Shown here: piece after piece, positions 33,245 to 43,100 of the stretch
Layout of the letters: each line of letters begins with the position of its first letter
Position numbering within the stretch: position 1 is the stretch's first letter
DNA from: Gammaproteobacteria bacterium
Lineage (GTDB): Bacteria; Pseudomonadota; Gammaproteobacteria; Steroidobacterales; Steroidobacteraceae
NCBI GenBank assembly: GCA_025350055.1
Contig: JANXYK010000008.1
Span: 1-64,000 of the forward strand
Direction of reading: 5' to 3'
DNA: 64,000 nucleotides
Notes under the pieces: generated by a model
What the model saw: only the letters and a program-made list of their open reading frames with translations
Told to the model about the DNA's origin: nothing
The model's database searches: none
Position numbers and translations under genes: made by a program

Positions 33245-34246
33245 GTGTTCTCCGATCCTACGGTCACGGCGCTGTGGCTGCTCGTGCTGCTGGCGCTGGG
33301 TTTCGACTTCCTCAACGGTTTCCACGACGCCGCGAACTCCATCGCCACGGTGATATCGACGCGGGTGCTCAAGCCCTACCAGGCGGTGGCCTGGGCGGCG
33401 CTCTTCAACTTTGCCGCCATCTATGCGTTTGCACCCAAAGTGGCAGCGACCATTGGCTCGGGCATCATCAATCCCGCGTTCGTGAATGATGCGGTGATCT
33501 GCGGCGCGCTGGTCGGCGCCATCATCTGGAACCTGGTGACCTGGTATCTGGGTATTCCGTCGAGTTCCTCGCATGCGCTGATCGGCGGGTTGATAGGGGC
33601 GGGCATGGCCAAGAGCGGGCTCGTGGCGCTCAAGGCGACGGGCATCATCAAGGTCGCAATCTTCATCGTGGTGTCGCCGGTGCTGGGTCTGCTGATCGGT
33701 GGCCTGCTGATGCTGGGCATCAGCTGGGCGTGTTTTCGCATCGCGCCGATCCGGCTCGATCGCTGGTTCCGGCGCACGCAGCTCGTGACCAGCGCACTCT
33801 ACAGCCTGGGGCATGGTGCCAACGATGCGCAGAAGACCATGGGCATCATCTGGCTGCTGCTCATCAGCCGCAACCTGACCACGAAGGCGCACTTGCCGCT
33901 GTGGGTGATGGTGAGCTGCTACGCCGCCATTGCCGTGGGCACGTTGATGGGTGGCTGGCGCATCATCAAGACCATGGGGCAAAAGCTTACGCCACTCACA
34001 CCAGCGAGCGGCTCTGCTGCCTCGGCCGGCGGGGCGATCACGCTTTTCATCGCATCCGGCTTCGGCATTCCGGTGTCGACTACGCACACGATCGCTGGCG
34101 CCATTCTCGGCGCGGGCGCCATACAAAATCCGTCGCGCACCCGCTGGGATGTAGCGGCCTCGCTCGTTTATGCCTGGGTGCTGACGATACCGGCGGCTGC
34201 ACTCATCGCTGCGCTCGCCTACCTAGTGGCGCGATCGCTGTTTTGA
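33245..34246 (+). CDS. pitA: Low-affinity inorganic phosphate transporter (PiT family)
   Basis: A 333-residue membrane protein starting at GTG 33245, directly after the DUF47 gene. It carries the two PiT signature repeats, FDFLNGFHDAANSIAT at the N-terminus and LGHGANDAQKTMGI in the second half, plus GIPSSSSHALIGGLIGAG and GIPVSTTHTIAGAILGAG. About ten TM helices are apparent. It should take up phosphate, or neutral metal-phosphate complexes, with protons or sodium. The pairing with a DUF47 protein is standard. Confidence 0.94.
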   Translation: MFSDPTVTALWLLVLLALGFDFLNGFHDAANSIATVISTRVLKPYQAVAWAALFNFAAIYAFAPKVAATIGSGIINPAFVNDAVICGALVGAIIWNLVTWYLGIPSSSSHALIGGLIGAGMAKSGLVALKATGIIKVAIFIVVSPVLGLLIGGLLMLGISWACFRIAPIRLDRWFRRTQLVTSALYSLGHGANDAQKTMGIIWLLLISRNLTTKAHLPLWVMVSCYAAIAVGTLMGGWRIIKTMGQKLTPLTPASGSAASAGGAITLFIASGFGIPVSTTHTIAGAILGAGAIQNPSRTRWDVAASLVYAWVLTIPAAALIAALAYLVARSLF

Positions 34247-34267
34247 TCTGACGCAAGGAACCCGACC

Positions 34268-34624
34268 ATGACGACGACTCCTTCAGGCCTGAAATACGAA
34301 GATACGGTGCCCGGCAGCGGCGCGACCGCGGCTTCAGGTAACAATGTGAAGGTGCTCTACACCGGCTGGCTACACGACGCCGCTGCACCGCAGAGCCGCG
34401 GGTGCAAGTTCGACTCCAGCAAGGATCGCAATCGCCCGTTCGAATTCGAACTCGACGGCGGCCAGGTCATCCGCGGCTGGGATGAGGGCGTGCAAGGCAT
34501 GCAGGTCGGCGGCACGCGCGTGCTGACGATTCCGCCCGAGCTGGGTTATGGGGCCCGCGGTGCCGGCGGCGTGATTCCGCCGAATGCAATGCTCGTATTT
34601 GAGGTGGAGTTGCTCGGCGTTTGA
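34268..34624 (+). CDS. FKBP-type peptidyl-prolyl cis-trans isomerase
   Basis: A 118-residue single FKBP domain without a signal peptide. It has [48 protein letters not shown] and [16 protein letters not shown], all aligned with active-site residues (Tyr, Asp, Trp, Phe). The ATG follows CAAGGAACCCGACC. It acts in cytosolic protein folding. It is just downstream of pitA on the same strand, 21 bp away. Confidence 0.94.
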   Translation: MTTTPSGLKYEDTVPGSGATAASGNNVKVLYTGWLHDAAAPQSRGCKFDSSKDRNRPFEFELDGGQVIRGWDEGVQGMQVGGTRVLTIPPELGYGARGAGGVIPPNAMLVFEVELLGV

Positions 34625-34626
34625 CG

Positions 34627-35055
34627 GTGCACAGCGTGCAGCGCCAGATCGCAATGCCGCTGCTGCTAAGTGCGCTCGTGGTGGGAGGCTGCGCGATGGA
34701 ACGAGGCCATTCGATCTCGGCAGCAGAACGCGTTGTCCAGCGACAACTGGATGCGTACAACGCCCATGACCTGGGCGTGTTCGTCGCCACTGACAGCGAT
34801 GGGGTCGCGCTCCACCGTATTCCGTCGACGACGCCGGCGATTTCCGGCAAGGCCGCGCTCACTGACTTCTACCGTGACTCGCGTTTCAACCTGCCGGCAT
34901 TGCATACGGCGCTGGTGCACCGGTCGGTAGTCGGCAACAAAGTCGTCGATCACGAGCGCATCTCGGGATTGCGCGAGCAACCGGTCGAAGCCGTGGTGAC
35001 CTACGTTGTGATTGATGGGCTCATTCAGAGTGTCTGGTTGGCGAGCGCGCAGTAG
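34627..35055 (+). CDS. Lipoprotein with NTF2/SnoaL-like domain
   Basis: About 142 residues from GTG 34627, which overlaps nothing; TTG 34621 or ATG 34654 are alternatives. The lipobox is ALVVGGC, giving an acylated N-terminal Cys. The mature part, VVQRQLDAYNAHDLGVFVA and AALTDFYRDSRF, is a SnoaL-like/NTF2-like fold of about 110 residues, as in many steroid-isomerase-like or ligand-binding proteins. Its role is unknown. It begins 3 bases after the FKBP stop. Confidence 0.72.
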   Translation: MHSVQRQIAMPLLLSALVVGGCAMERGHSISAAERVVQRQLDAYNAHDLGVFVATDSDGVALHRIPSTTPAISGKAALTDFYRDSRFNLPALHTALVHRSVVGNKVVDHERISGLREQPVEAVVTYVVIDGLIQSVWLASAQ

Positions 35056-35227
35056 CGTCAGCTGGCGCCGCCCGAAGTCATTGAGTGCGATACGGGAACC
35101 GCCTCACAGCTTCGGGGAGGCAAACTCAAGATTCGCGCCCCAACGCCGTATTCCTGCCCGAGGAAAGGCCCCGCGAGCAGCGGCCACGGTTACCCCATGC
35201 CCTGAGGCGCCGCGCGCGAACCATGAA
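35056..35227. other. Intergenic stretch before the GGDEF-EAL gene
   Basis: Open in the GGDEF-EAL frame but with no signal-peptide or domain character. No clear promoter, terminator or RNA gene was seen. Confidence 0.4.
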
Positions 35228-37453
35228 ATGACTGCTGATGGAGCCAGAAGCCCGGCGCGTGCCAGTACAGCCTCCGGGGACATGCTCGGCTCGTACACCG
35301 ACATCGCGCGCGCCCTGGTCTCCGGGCTCACCGGAGCGGGTCTGCTCGATGCCCGGCTTGCCGTGCGCGGGCAATCAGGGGCCTTGCTGGCCAGAAATGT
35401 GGCCGACTGGCTGCAGACTCCCCGCAATCTGGACAACGTGCAGCAGCTCGCGGAGCGACTGAATTCCAGGGACCTGACCGTCGCTATTCCCTTGCGTTCC
35501 GAGACCGAGCGACTGCTTGGGGTGTTCGCGGTGCAGATCTCGGCGCGCGCGCCGACCAGCGAACCGGCAGCGATACGCAAGAAACTCAAGCCGGTTATCG
35601 ACAGCCTGGTGCGCGAACTGGCACGTGAGGCGAAGCCTGAGCGACGCAAGCGCGAGCAGACCCTGGCCGAGCGCACCCATGAACTCGAGTGGTTGTTCAA
35701 GGTATCGCAGCAGCTACAGGGTGCAACCGACGATCGCCAGGTGCTCGAGCAGCTGCTGGCAGCCGCCACTGTGCGCATGCGTAGCGCCTTGGGCGCGCTG
35801 CTGATTCCCGACCGGCGCCTGCATATTGAGCACGCCGCCGAGGCCTCACGGGCACCGGCATTGCGCGCCGTGCTCAGCAAGAACCGCGCGCAGTTGCTCA
35901 CCTGGGTGCAAAGGCGCAATCGCGCGCTGGTGATGAACGGCGGCACCGGCAAGGGTGCGCCGCAACCCTGCAAGATTCTGTGCGTGCCCGTGGTGCTGAC
36001 GACCGGGCGTGTCATCGGCGCAATGGTGTTCCTGAATTCCAACGAGCGCGGTGATTTCGAGAACAAGCACGCCTACCTGGGGCGCCACCTGGGGCGGCAG
36101 GCCGCCTCGCTGATCGAGGCACAGTTCGATCTCATGACAGGCCTGCACACGCGCAGCGGCCTCGAGCAGACGCACCTGCAACTCGCGTCGCAGTCACCCG
36201 ATGCCTTGCACAGTCTCATCTATGTCGACGTCGATCGCATGCATGTGATCAATGAGCTGCACGGCTTTGAGCTGGGCAATGAGCTGATTGTGCGGGTCGC
36301 GGGACTACTCGGCTCTCCGACGCTGCCCGCGAGCGCCGTGTGCGCGCGCCTCACAGGCGACCGCTTTGCGATCCTGCTCTCGGATGGCGATGCCTCCCAG
36401 GCGCAGGTGCATGCCACGCGCCTGCGCGAGGCGGTAGCCAAGATTGCGATAGGTCCCGAGTCCGAACCAAACGGGGGCATGGAAGTGTCGGTGAGTTGTG
36501 GCATCGCCGACGTCGTCGATATTCCGCAAGGCCTGGCGCGAGCGCTGGCCGCGGCAGAAATAGCCTGCAAGAAGGCCAAGGACCACGGTCGCAATCGCAT
36601 CGAAGTCTACGCCTGCCAGGACAGCAGCATCATGCGCCGCAAGGGCGACGTGGCGGCCGTCGGCACGCTGCGCCAGGCGCTGCGCACCAACAGCATCGAG
36701 TTGCATGCGCAACGCATCGCTCCATTGCAGAAAATGGAAGAGCCAGGCGGTTACGAAATACTGATGCGACTGAAGATGCCCGATGGCTCGCTGGTATCGC
36801 CGGGGCCGCTGATCGCCGCCGCGCAGCGCTACCAGCTGTTGCCGTCCATCGATCGCTGGGTCACGCAGCACGCGCTCGAAATGCTGGCACCGTATCGTGG
36901 TCTGCTCGGTTCCAGCGGCCTGTACATGTCCATTAATGTTTCGGGGCAGTCGCTGGGCGATGAGGCCTTTGCGCAGCATTTTCTCGGCAACCTCAAGGCC
37001 GCCGCGTTGCCTGCCGGCAGTATCGCTATCGAAGTGACCGAGCAGGCGGCCATCTCAAACCTCTCGCAAGCCGGCGATCTGCTGGCGACACTGCGCAAGG
37101 TGGGCTGCCGCGTGGCGCTGGACGATTTCGGCACCGGTGCGAACACACTCAGCTCGCTCAAGAACCTGCAGGTGGCCTGCCTCAAGATCGACGGCAGTTT
37201 CGTGCGCGACATGCTCACCAACACCAAGTCGCAGGCCACGGTGCGCGGCATCGTCGAGCTGGCCAAGGCCTACAAGATTTTAACGGTGGCCGAGTTTGTC
37301 GAGAGCAAGGAACTCGCGCAGCGACTCAAGACCATGGGCGTGGACTTCGCGCAGGGTCATGCCTACGGCCGACCAGGGCCGCTCGCGGATCTGCTCACGA
37401 GCCTGGGGCGTGACGAATCGGCTCGCCTGCATCGACTGTTCCTTGAGATCTGA
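35228..37453 (+). CDS. GAF-GGDEF-EAL c-di-GMP protein with degenerate GGDEF
   Basis: About 741 residues from the ATG at 35228 (a second ATG lies at 35282). An N-terminal region (SYTDIARALVSGL to about residue 120) and a GAF-like domain (LAERTHELEWLFKVSQ to HLGRQAASLIEAQ) precede a GGDEF domain. The active-site motif there is RLTGDRFAILL instead of GGDEF, so it is probably inactive as a cyclase. The EAL domain starts YEILMRLKMPDG (EIL for EAL) and keeps the catalytic set: SINVSGQSL (Asn), EVTEQ (Glu), LDDFGTGANTL (Asp-Asp), CLKIDGSFV (Lys), VAEFVES (Glu) and AQGHAYGRP (Gln). It is likely a c-di-GMP phosphodiesterase, with the GGDEF domain as a regulatory or GTP site. Confidence 0.87.
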   Translation: MTADGARSPARASTASGDMLGSYTDIARALVSGLTGAGLLDARLAVRGQSGALLARNVADWLQTPRNLDNVQQLAERLNSRDLTVAIPLRSETERLLGVFAVQISARAPTSEPAAIRKKLKPVIDSLVRELAREAKPERRKREQTLAERTHELEWLFKVSQQLQGATDDRQVLEQLLAAATVRMRSALGALLIPDRRLHIEHAAEASRAPALRAVLSKNRAQLLTWVQRRNRALVMNGGTGKGAPQPCKILCVPVVLTTGRVIGAMVFLNSNERGDFENKHAYLGRHLGRQAASLIEAQFDLMTGLHTRSGLEQTHLQLASQSPDALHSLIYVDVDRMHVINELHGFELGNELIVRVAGLLGSPTLPASAVCARLTGDRFAILLSDGDASQAQVHATRLREAVAKIAIGPESEPNGGMEVSVSCGIADVVDIPQGLARALAAAEIACKKAKDHGRNRIEVYACQDSSIMRRKGDVAAVGTLRQALRTNSIELHAQRIAPLQKMEEPGGYEILMRLKMPDGSLVSPGPLIAAAQRYQLLPSIDRWVTQHALEMLAPYRGLLGSSGLYMSINVSGQSLGDEAFAQHFLGNLKAAALPAGSIAIEVTEQAAISNLSQAGDLLATLRKVGCRVALDDFGTGANTLSSLKNLQVACLKIDGSFVRDMLTNTKSQATVRGIVELAKAYKILTVAEFVESKELAQRLKTMGVDFAQGHAYGRPGPLADLLTSLGRDESARLHRLFLEI

Positions 37454-37478
37454 GGAGTACTCGCGCCTCTGTGTGCTG

Positions 37479-37856
37479 CTAACGGCGCGGCAGGCTTCCC
37501 GGCCTCAGGTGGCCAAGCGCGGCGGCGACGAGTATCAGCACGGGCACATCGCCGACCAGATGACCGATCTCATGCTGATCGCGCAACGCCTGGGCCGTCA
37601 TGATCAATGCGTGCACCAGGCTTGACCACACCGTGAACGAGATCAGGCTGCGATGAGCCGCGGGATTGTTGGCGGCTCTGATCAGGAAGATGCCCAGCAC
37701 GATGTAGATGCCCTCGATCATCTGCAGGTAGTAGCCACCTTCGCCGTGATGCCAGACCCAGCCGGACGGCCAGAGCAATCCCAGCGGATAGAGCGCCATG
37801 AACGCCACGCCGAACACCCGGAGCGAAATCCTCAGCAGTGCCTCCCTGGTGATCAT
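37479..37856 (-). CDS. Small four-helix membrane protein (DUF6632-like)
   Basis: A 125-residue protein. The ATG at 37856 overlaps the stop of the upstream isochorismatase frame by 4 bp, and longer starts at 37871 and 37877 overlap it more. Four hydrophobic helices are evident (VFGVAFMALYPLGLL, YLQMIEGIYIVLGIFLI, SLISFTVWSSLVHALIM, HLVGDVPVLILVAAALGHL). The helix with EGIYIVLGIFLIRAA and the AHRSLI loop match the DUF6632-type family, which has no known function. It is translationally coupled to the broken isochorismatase gene. Confidence 0.7.
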   Translation of the reverse strand: MITREALLRISLRVFGVAFMALYPLGLLWPSGWVWHHGEGGYYLQMIEGIYIVLGIFLIRAANNPAAHRSLISFTVWSSLVHALIMTAQALRDQHEIGHLVGDVPVLILVAAALGHLRPGSLPRR

Positions 37857-38424
37857 CGGCTGCTCCGACATGCCCACAGCAGTGCGTCGCTATCGACGAC
37901 CTCGGCGAACTCCAGGTGCAGGTCGCCGAGCGCGGCGTTGTGTACCGCTTCGGCCGCGCGAGTGCGTCCGTCGGCGCCGCTGCGGTCAAAGGCGGCCGTT
38001 GCGTCCGCTACGACATAAGTCCTGAAATCCAGGTTCCCGGCCATGCGCGCCGTGGTCGATATGCAGTGGTTGGTCGTCAAGCCGACGATGACCAGGCTGT
38101 CGATGCCGTGTTGGCGCAGGTCCGCCTCGAGCGTCGTGCCAATGAAGGCGCTGTTGACAGATTTCTGGTAGACAGCTTCGCCAGCGCGTGGAATGGCCTG
38201 ATCCTTGGGTTCGTTGCCGCGCGTGCCCGGCCGGAAGCATCCGTCAGCACTGCGGGACCAGTGATGCACGTGGATGACCGGAGCCCGCATCTCGCGCCAG
38301 CACTGCAGCAACGAGGCAATACGCGCTTCCGCCTGGCGATTGTTGCGCTGCCCCCACGAGGGTCATCGAAACCTTTTTGCATGTCCACGACTACCAACGC
38401 AGGAATCAAATCGAGTGGCTTCAC
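37853..38424 (-). pseudogene. Isochorismatase-family hydrolase with a one-base frameshift
   Basis: The N-terminal part MKPLDLIPALVVVDMQKGF from ATG 38424 carries the catalytic Asp. The rest is in another frame from about 38350: NRQAEARIASLLQCWREM, VYQKSVNSAFIGT (Lys) and VGLTTNHCISTTARM (nucleophile Cys). The break lies in GATGACCCTCGTGGGGGCAG (reverse strand), where one missing base in or beside the G5 tract (38351-38355) would restore DP-x-WGQRN as in the family. The complete protein would have about 190 residues. It is divergent from a LysR regulator. It may be a true mutation or a homopolymer sequencing error. Confidence 0.75.
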
Positions 38425-38510
38425 CTTCGCTCCGCAATTGATCTAGACTCGGTAGCGCAGTGTGCGGTGGGTGGAGCAGGCGTCCAAAACCACGATGGAG
38501 GCATCGGTTA

Positions 38511-38522
38511 TACCGATCGGTA
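38511..38522. promoter_or_regulatory. Palindrome in the LysR/isochorismatase intergenic region
   Basis: TACCGATCGGTA is a perfect 12-bp palindrome ending 4 bases before the LysR ATG at 38527. LysR-type proteins usually bind imperfect T-N11-A sites, so this could be part of an autoregulatory operator or bind another regulator. Confidence 0.45.
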
Positions 38523-38526
38523 GTAG

Positions 38527-39432
38527 ATGGTGAGCGATCTGGAAGTTCGGCACTGCAGGGTCTTGATGGCCGTCAGCGACCACGGCGGTGTCAGCGCCGC
38601 TGCGCGCGCCTTGGGCTTGGCGCAATCTACGGTCTCTGAAACCCTGCTGTCACTCGAGCGGCTGATTGGCGCACCCGTCACGCTGCGCCGTCCAGGTCAG
38701 GAGGCCGCACTCTCGGCTGCCGCGCTGGCCTTGCTGCCACATGCGCAGGTGCTAATTCATGCATCGGAGGCCGCGCTGGCGAGCGTGACCTCGGCTCACG
38801 CGAATATCATCCGTCTCGGTGCGGTGGAATCCGCCAGTACCTTCCTGCTGCCCCATGCATTGACGGCGTTTCGATCGCACTGGCCGGCGCTGGATGTGCA
38901 GATAACCATAGGTCTGTGCGAGGACTTGCGCAGGCGGGTGCAGCGCCGCGAACTGGCTGCGGCAATCACCGTAGAGGGACCCAAGGCTGCACTCGATCGC
39001 GACGGAGGCAGCAGCCGCATGCTGTCTCCCGCGCGCTTGAGTCTGTTTGTGGCGTCGCGTGATACGCCTGGCGGAATCAGGATCAAAAGGCGCGATCTGG
39101 CGCGGCGGCCGTTGCTGCTTCCCGATCCTGGCGGCGCGTTCTATACCCTGATGCGTGAGTGGTTCGCCGCGGCTGATGTGCAACCGCGATTCGAGTCGGC
39201 TGGCAGCATCGATGGCGTCAAGATTGGCGTGCGCGGCGGTGAATACATTGGTTTGTTGCCGGGCTATGCGATCGCCAGGGAGCTGGCGGCCGGTGAGTTT
39301 GTTGAATTGCGGGTACAAGAGCCGCTGCCGACCATCGCGCTGGAATTGACCACGCACGACAAACCGATTGAAGCCTCACCGCTCGAAGACATGATCCATT
39401 GCATCGAGCGTGCCTCGGCTGCCATTCACTGA
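38527..39432 (+). CDS. LysR-family transcriptional regulator
   Basis: A 301-residue LysR protein. The N-terminal winged helix-turn-helix is clear (LEVRHCRVLMAVSDHGGVSAAARALGLAQSTVSETLLSLE). The C-terminal part is the two-lobe effector-binding domain (IIRLGAVESASTFLLP, GGEYIGLLPGYAIARELAAG). It is divergent from the isochorismatase/DUF6632 pair with about 100 bp between and probably controls it, the usual LysR arrangement. The effector is not predictable. Confidence 0.9.
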   Translation: MVSDLEVRHCRVLMAVSDHGGVSAAARALGLAQSTVSETLLSLERLIGAPVTLRRPGQEAALSAAALALLPHAQVLIHASEAALASVTSAHANIIRLGAVESASTFLLPHALTAFRSHWPALDVQITIGLCEDLRRRVQRRELAAAITVEGPKAALDRDGGSSRMLSPARLSLFVASRDTPGGIRIKRRDLARRPLLLPDPGGAFYTLMREWFAAADVQPRFESAGSIDGVKIGVRGGEYIGLLPGYAIARELAAGEFVELRVQEPLPTIALELTTHDKPIEASPLEDMIHCIERASAAIH

Positions 39433-39941
39433 TGTCTGAGAAACAGCACGTCGAAGGCCGGCAGCCAGGTCTTGCCGCCGTCTCTCGACATCGTTGACGA
39501 TTCACGCACGCCTTTCCCTTCCTGCTGCCAGGTTATGCGTTGCAATACCGAGCGGCCGTCGCCGGTGTGGGTTTCACCTTCAAGCGTGAGCGCTCCGCCA
39601 CTGAAGCCCCCTGATATCACCATCAGCGAACCGAAATTGCTGACCCAGGTTTGCTGCCAGGCCTTGCGCGCTGAATCAAAGCTCAGGATGCTGTCGCCGA
39701 TCAGGCCGTCATACTGCTCATAGAGTTCGTGGATGGCGCAGCCCGCAGCAATGAGATCGACGTGTGTCCGGGCGATGACATGGTTGAGCTCGCCCCACTC
39801 GAAAGCATCCCAGTCGCCCAGCCAGAAATCGAGCTGGCGATGGTCAGTGGAACTACAGTGATCAGCATCGGCGGCGGAGGCAATTGCTACGGGCAGCGCG
39901 ATTGTCGCTAGCAGGGCCCAGTTCCTGATCGTTCTTGGCAT
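39426..39941 (-). CDS. Secreted DUF1579-like protein
   Basis: A 171-residue protein from the ATG at 39941. The signal peptide MPRTIRNWALLATIALPVAIASAA precedes a beta-barrel domain starting RQLDFWLGDWDAFEWGEL, the hallmark opening of DUF1579-like proteins. It continues with repeated beta-strand motifs (ILSFDSARKAWQQTWVSNFG, GALTLEGETHTGDG). Function unknown; often annotated as lipocalin-like. Its 3' end overlaps the LysR 3' end by 7 bp. It is divergent from the next TonB receptor. Confidence 0.72.
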   Translation of the reverse strand: MPRTIRNWALLATIALPVAIASAADADHCSSTDHRQLDFWLGDWDAFEWGELNHVIARTHVDLIAAGCAIHELYEQYDGLIGDSILSFDSARKAWQQTWVSNFGSLMVISGGFSGGALTLEGETHTGDGRSVLQRITWQQEGKGVRESSTMSRDGGKTWLPAFDVLFLRHQ

Positions 39942-40174
39942 TGCCGGTCTCCTCGATGTGGATTGCGCGCGAAGCCCGCAAACGGCGCGGGCCCTGCGCA
40001 TGCTGCGGCGGCAAGGCAGGTGCCTCAAAACGCCGATGAGGCCATCGGCGCCGCCGATGCGGGTACCGCCATTGCCGACCAATCGGTGCAGCCGATTGCC
40101 CCATCGCCGCTTTGGACACGCGTTCTCCGCAGGGCAGAGTCCGGCAACGATTCCGGACTACATGGGGACGACAA

Positions 40175-43100
40175 GTGAAGATTCTCAAATCAGATGCCAC
40201 GTTTTCGAAGACCGATGAGCTCATGGTGCACCCGCGATGGCAGGTCCGGGCGATTGCAGGGTTGGCGGGAGCGCTGCTGTTCGCAAGCCTTGCCTGGTCC
40301 GCACAGGCGGAAGCACCGCCTGATTCTCCACTGGAAGAGATCGTGGTGACCGGCTCGAGCATTGCGCAGAAAGCCGACAACTCGTCGGTGCCAGTGACGA
40401 TCCTCACCCAGCAGGACATCGCCCGGACCGGATTGACCTCCGCGAGCGACCTGATCCAGAAGTTGCCGGCGGTACAAGGATTTATCGCCGCATCGAACGG
40501 CGTGAACGGTGGTGGCGCTGGCCAGACCACAGCGGCGTTGCATGCCTTGACCTCGAAATACACCGTGGTGCTGCTCGACGGACAGCGCGTGGCATCGTTC
40601 CCACTCAACAGCGGGTTGGGCGGCGGCTCGGCCGTGAACCTCGAAAGCATTCCACTTGAGGCCGTTGAAAGGGTCGAGGTGCTGACCGACGGTGCTTCTG
40701 CACTGTACGGCGCCGATGCCGTGGCTGGCGTCGTCAACTTCATCCTGAAGAAGAACAGCACCGATGGCAACGTCTTCTACCATGCGTCGGTTTCTGATCA
40801 GGCGGGCGGCAATTCCTGGAACGCGGGATTCAGCAAAGGCTTCGGCAGCCTGGCCACCGATGACTACAACATCCTCGTTACCTACACCCATGATGTGCAA
40901 GACCCGCTCTTTGCCAGTGAACGCGCGGCATCACGCCGTGGCGGGTTCTTTCCGTTCAGCTACGGCGGTGTCAACTACGTGTTGAACACGCGCACTGGCA
41001 ACACCGAGCCCGGCAACATCACCCTCCCTGGCAGTCTGGCTTCGTACAATCCGTACTATTCGGCCAACGGCAATTGCGGCAATGCCAATGCGGCGGTGTT
41101 GATAGGCTCGCCCACTGATGTCACCTGTCGCTTCAACTTCGCCGCCACGGTGCAGGACATTGCTCCGTACCAACGCGACGCGGGCCTGATCCGCGGCACC
41201 TTCAAGGTGGGTTCGCAAAGCGAATTCTGGTTCGACGCGCTGGTTTCAAGGTTCTCTACCACACCCCAGTTTGCACCGCCGGCCCAGCCGCTTGGCCTTC
41301 GCCCGAACCGGCTATCGGCACTCTGGAACAGCTACGTAGTGCCGTACCTGAGGGCGAACAACATCACCTGGGTAGGAGATGGCACGGGCTGCACGAGCCC
41401 GACTGCCGCTGTGGTAGGACCGAATCCCTGCGCCATCGATGCGAAGGCGACGCTGGGGTATCGCGCCGTCTCGGCCGGCGGACGCGCCGACGTCTTCGAG
41501 TATCAGTCCCGCCATCTGGCGACGGGATTCAACACCAGGTTCGCTGGCTGGGATTTCAAGGCTGCGCTGGTGTCTTCAACCGGGAAATTTACCGACACGG
41601 CGGCCGGTGGCTATCTCGACTTTGACCTGTTCTCTACTGCGGTGGCGAGCGGCGCCTACGACCCGGTGATGGGGACCGGGCAGAGCGCGCTCAAGAACAC
41701 CATATTGCACACGAACTTCAGCACCAATCATTCGACCCTCAACAGCCTGGAGGTCAACGCGCAGCACCATGTGTTCGACATGCCTGGCGGTGCTTCAATT
41801 CTGTCGATCGGCGCCGAGTACGCATTCGCGCGCATCAACATTGAAAACAGCGACATCGTGCGGGCGGGCAATGGCACTGTTTCGCAGCCAAGCACTACTG
41901 ACTCGGTTGTCGGAGGCCCTGGCGGTGCTGTGAATCAAGAAGGAGACCGCACCAACCGTGGCGTGTACGCGGAATGGCTGCTGCCGGTACGCACCGATCT
42001 GAGTGTCAACGCCTCGGCGCGCTACGACAGCTATTCCAGAGTGCATAGCACTACCTTATTCGACACCAGTGTGCCCAATCCGGCGACCGGCCTGTACGAC
42101 CAGCGCCCATCGGGTGACCTGGGCAACAGCTTTGGCCAGGCGACTTACAAAGTCTCGTTTCGCTACCACCCGGTCGACATGCTGTCGTTGCGCGGTTCGA
42201 TCGGCACCGGCTTCAAGGTTCCGGACATCAGCGACATCGCTGGAACGCTTTCCTTTGGCGGTTCGACCGCAGGCAGCTACTCGTGCCCCATAGCGGGTGC
42301 TCCAGGCTGCCTGCCCGGCAATGCGCAATATGACCTGTTATCGGGGGCCAATGGCGATTCGGGCCCCAATGGCCTGAAGCCAGAGAAATCTACGCAGTTC
42401 ACCTTTGGCGTTCGGGTCGATCCGCTGCAAGCGCTGTCACTGGGCCTGGATTACTGGAACGTGCACATCAAAGACCAGATCCAGTCCGCCGGCATCAGTG
42501 AGCAGAATGGTTTCAACAATCCGGCGCAGTACGCGTACCTGTTTGTCAGTCCTTACCTCGACCCGGTCGGGCAGTTCACGACCATTGCATTCAAGCAGGT
42601 GCCCTTCAATGGCGGTGAGGCCAACTACTCAGGCATCGACTGGAATTTCAACTCTGCGCGCAGCACTTCCTGGGGCCGTTTCAATGCAGCGTGGACTGGC
42701 ACTTACATGCTGCAACAGGATTACACTTACGGGTCGGGTCTGCCCAAGAACACCGACCTCGGTGTATTCGGTCCGGACAATACCGTGGTGTTCAAGACGG
42801 TATCGCGGCTAGCCTTGAGCTTGGCGACCGGGCGCTGGGTGAACACACTGTCGGCGAACTACAAGTCTGGCTACACGGACATCAGTCATATCGGCGATGG
42901 TGCGGTATTCCTCGCGGACCCCGCCAATCCGAATGGATTTGGCGCCAAGGTGAACTTCTGCTGCCTGCTGGTGCCAGCCTATACGACACTGGACTGGCAG
43001 AGCTCCTATGACATCGTCAGCGCCCTCGCTTTGACCATCGGCGTCAAGAACCTGAGTGACAAGGCGCCCCCGCTCTCGCTGCAAAATGCCGGTGGCGGCA

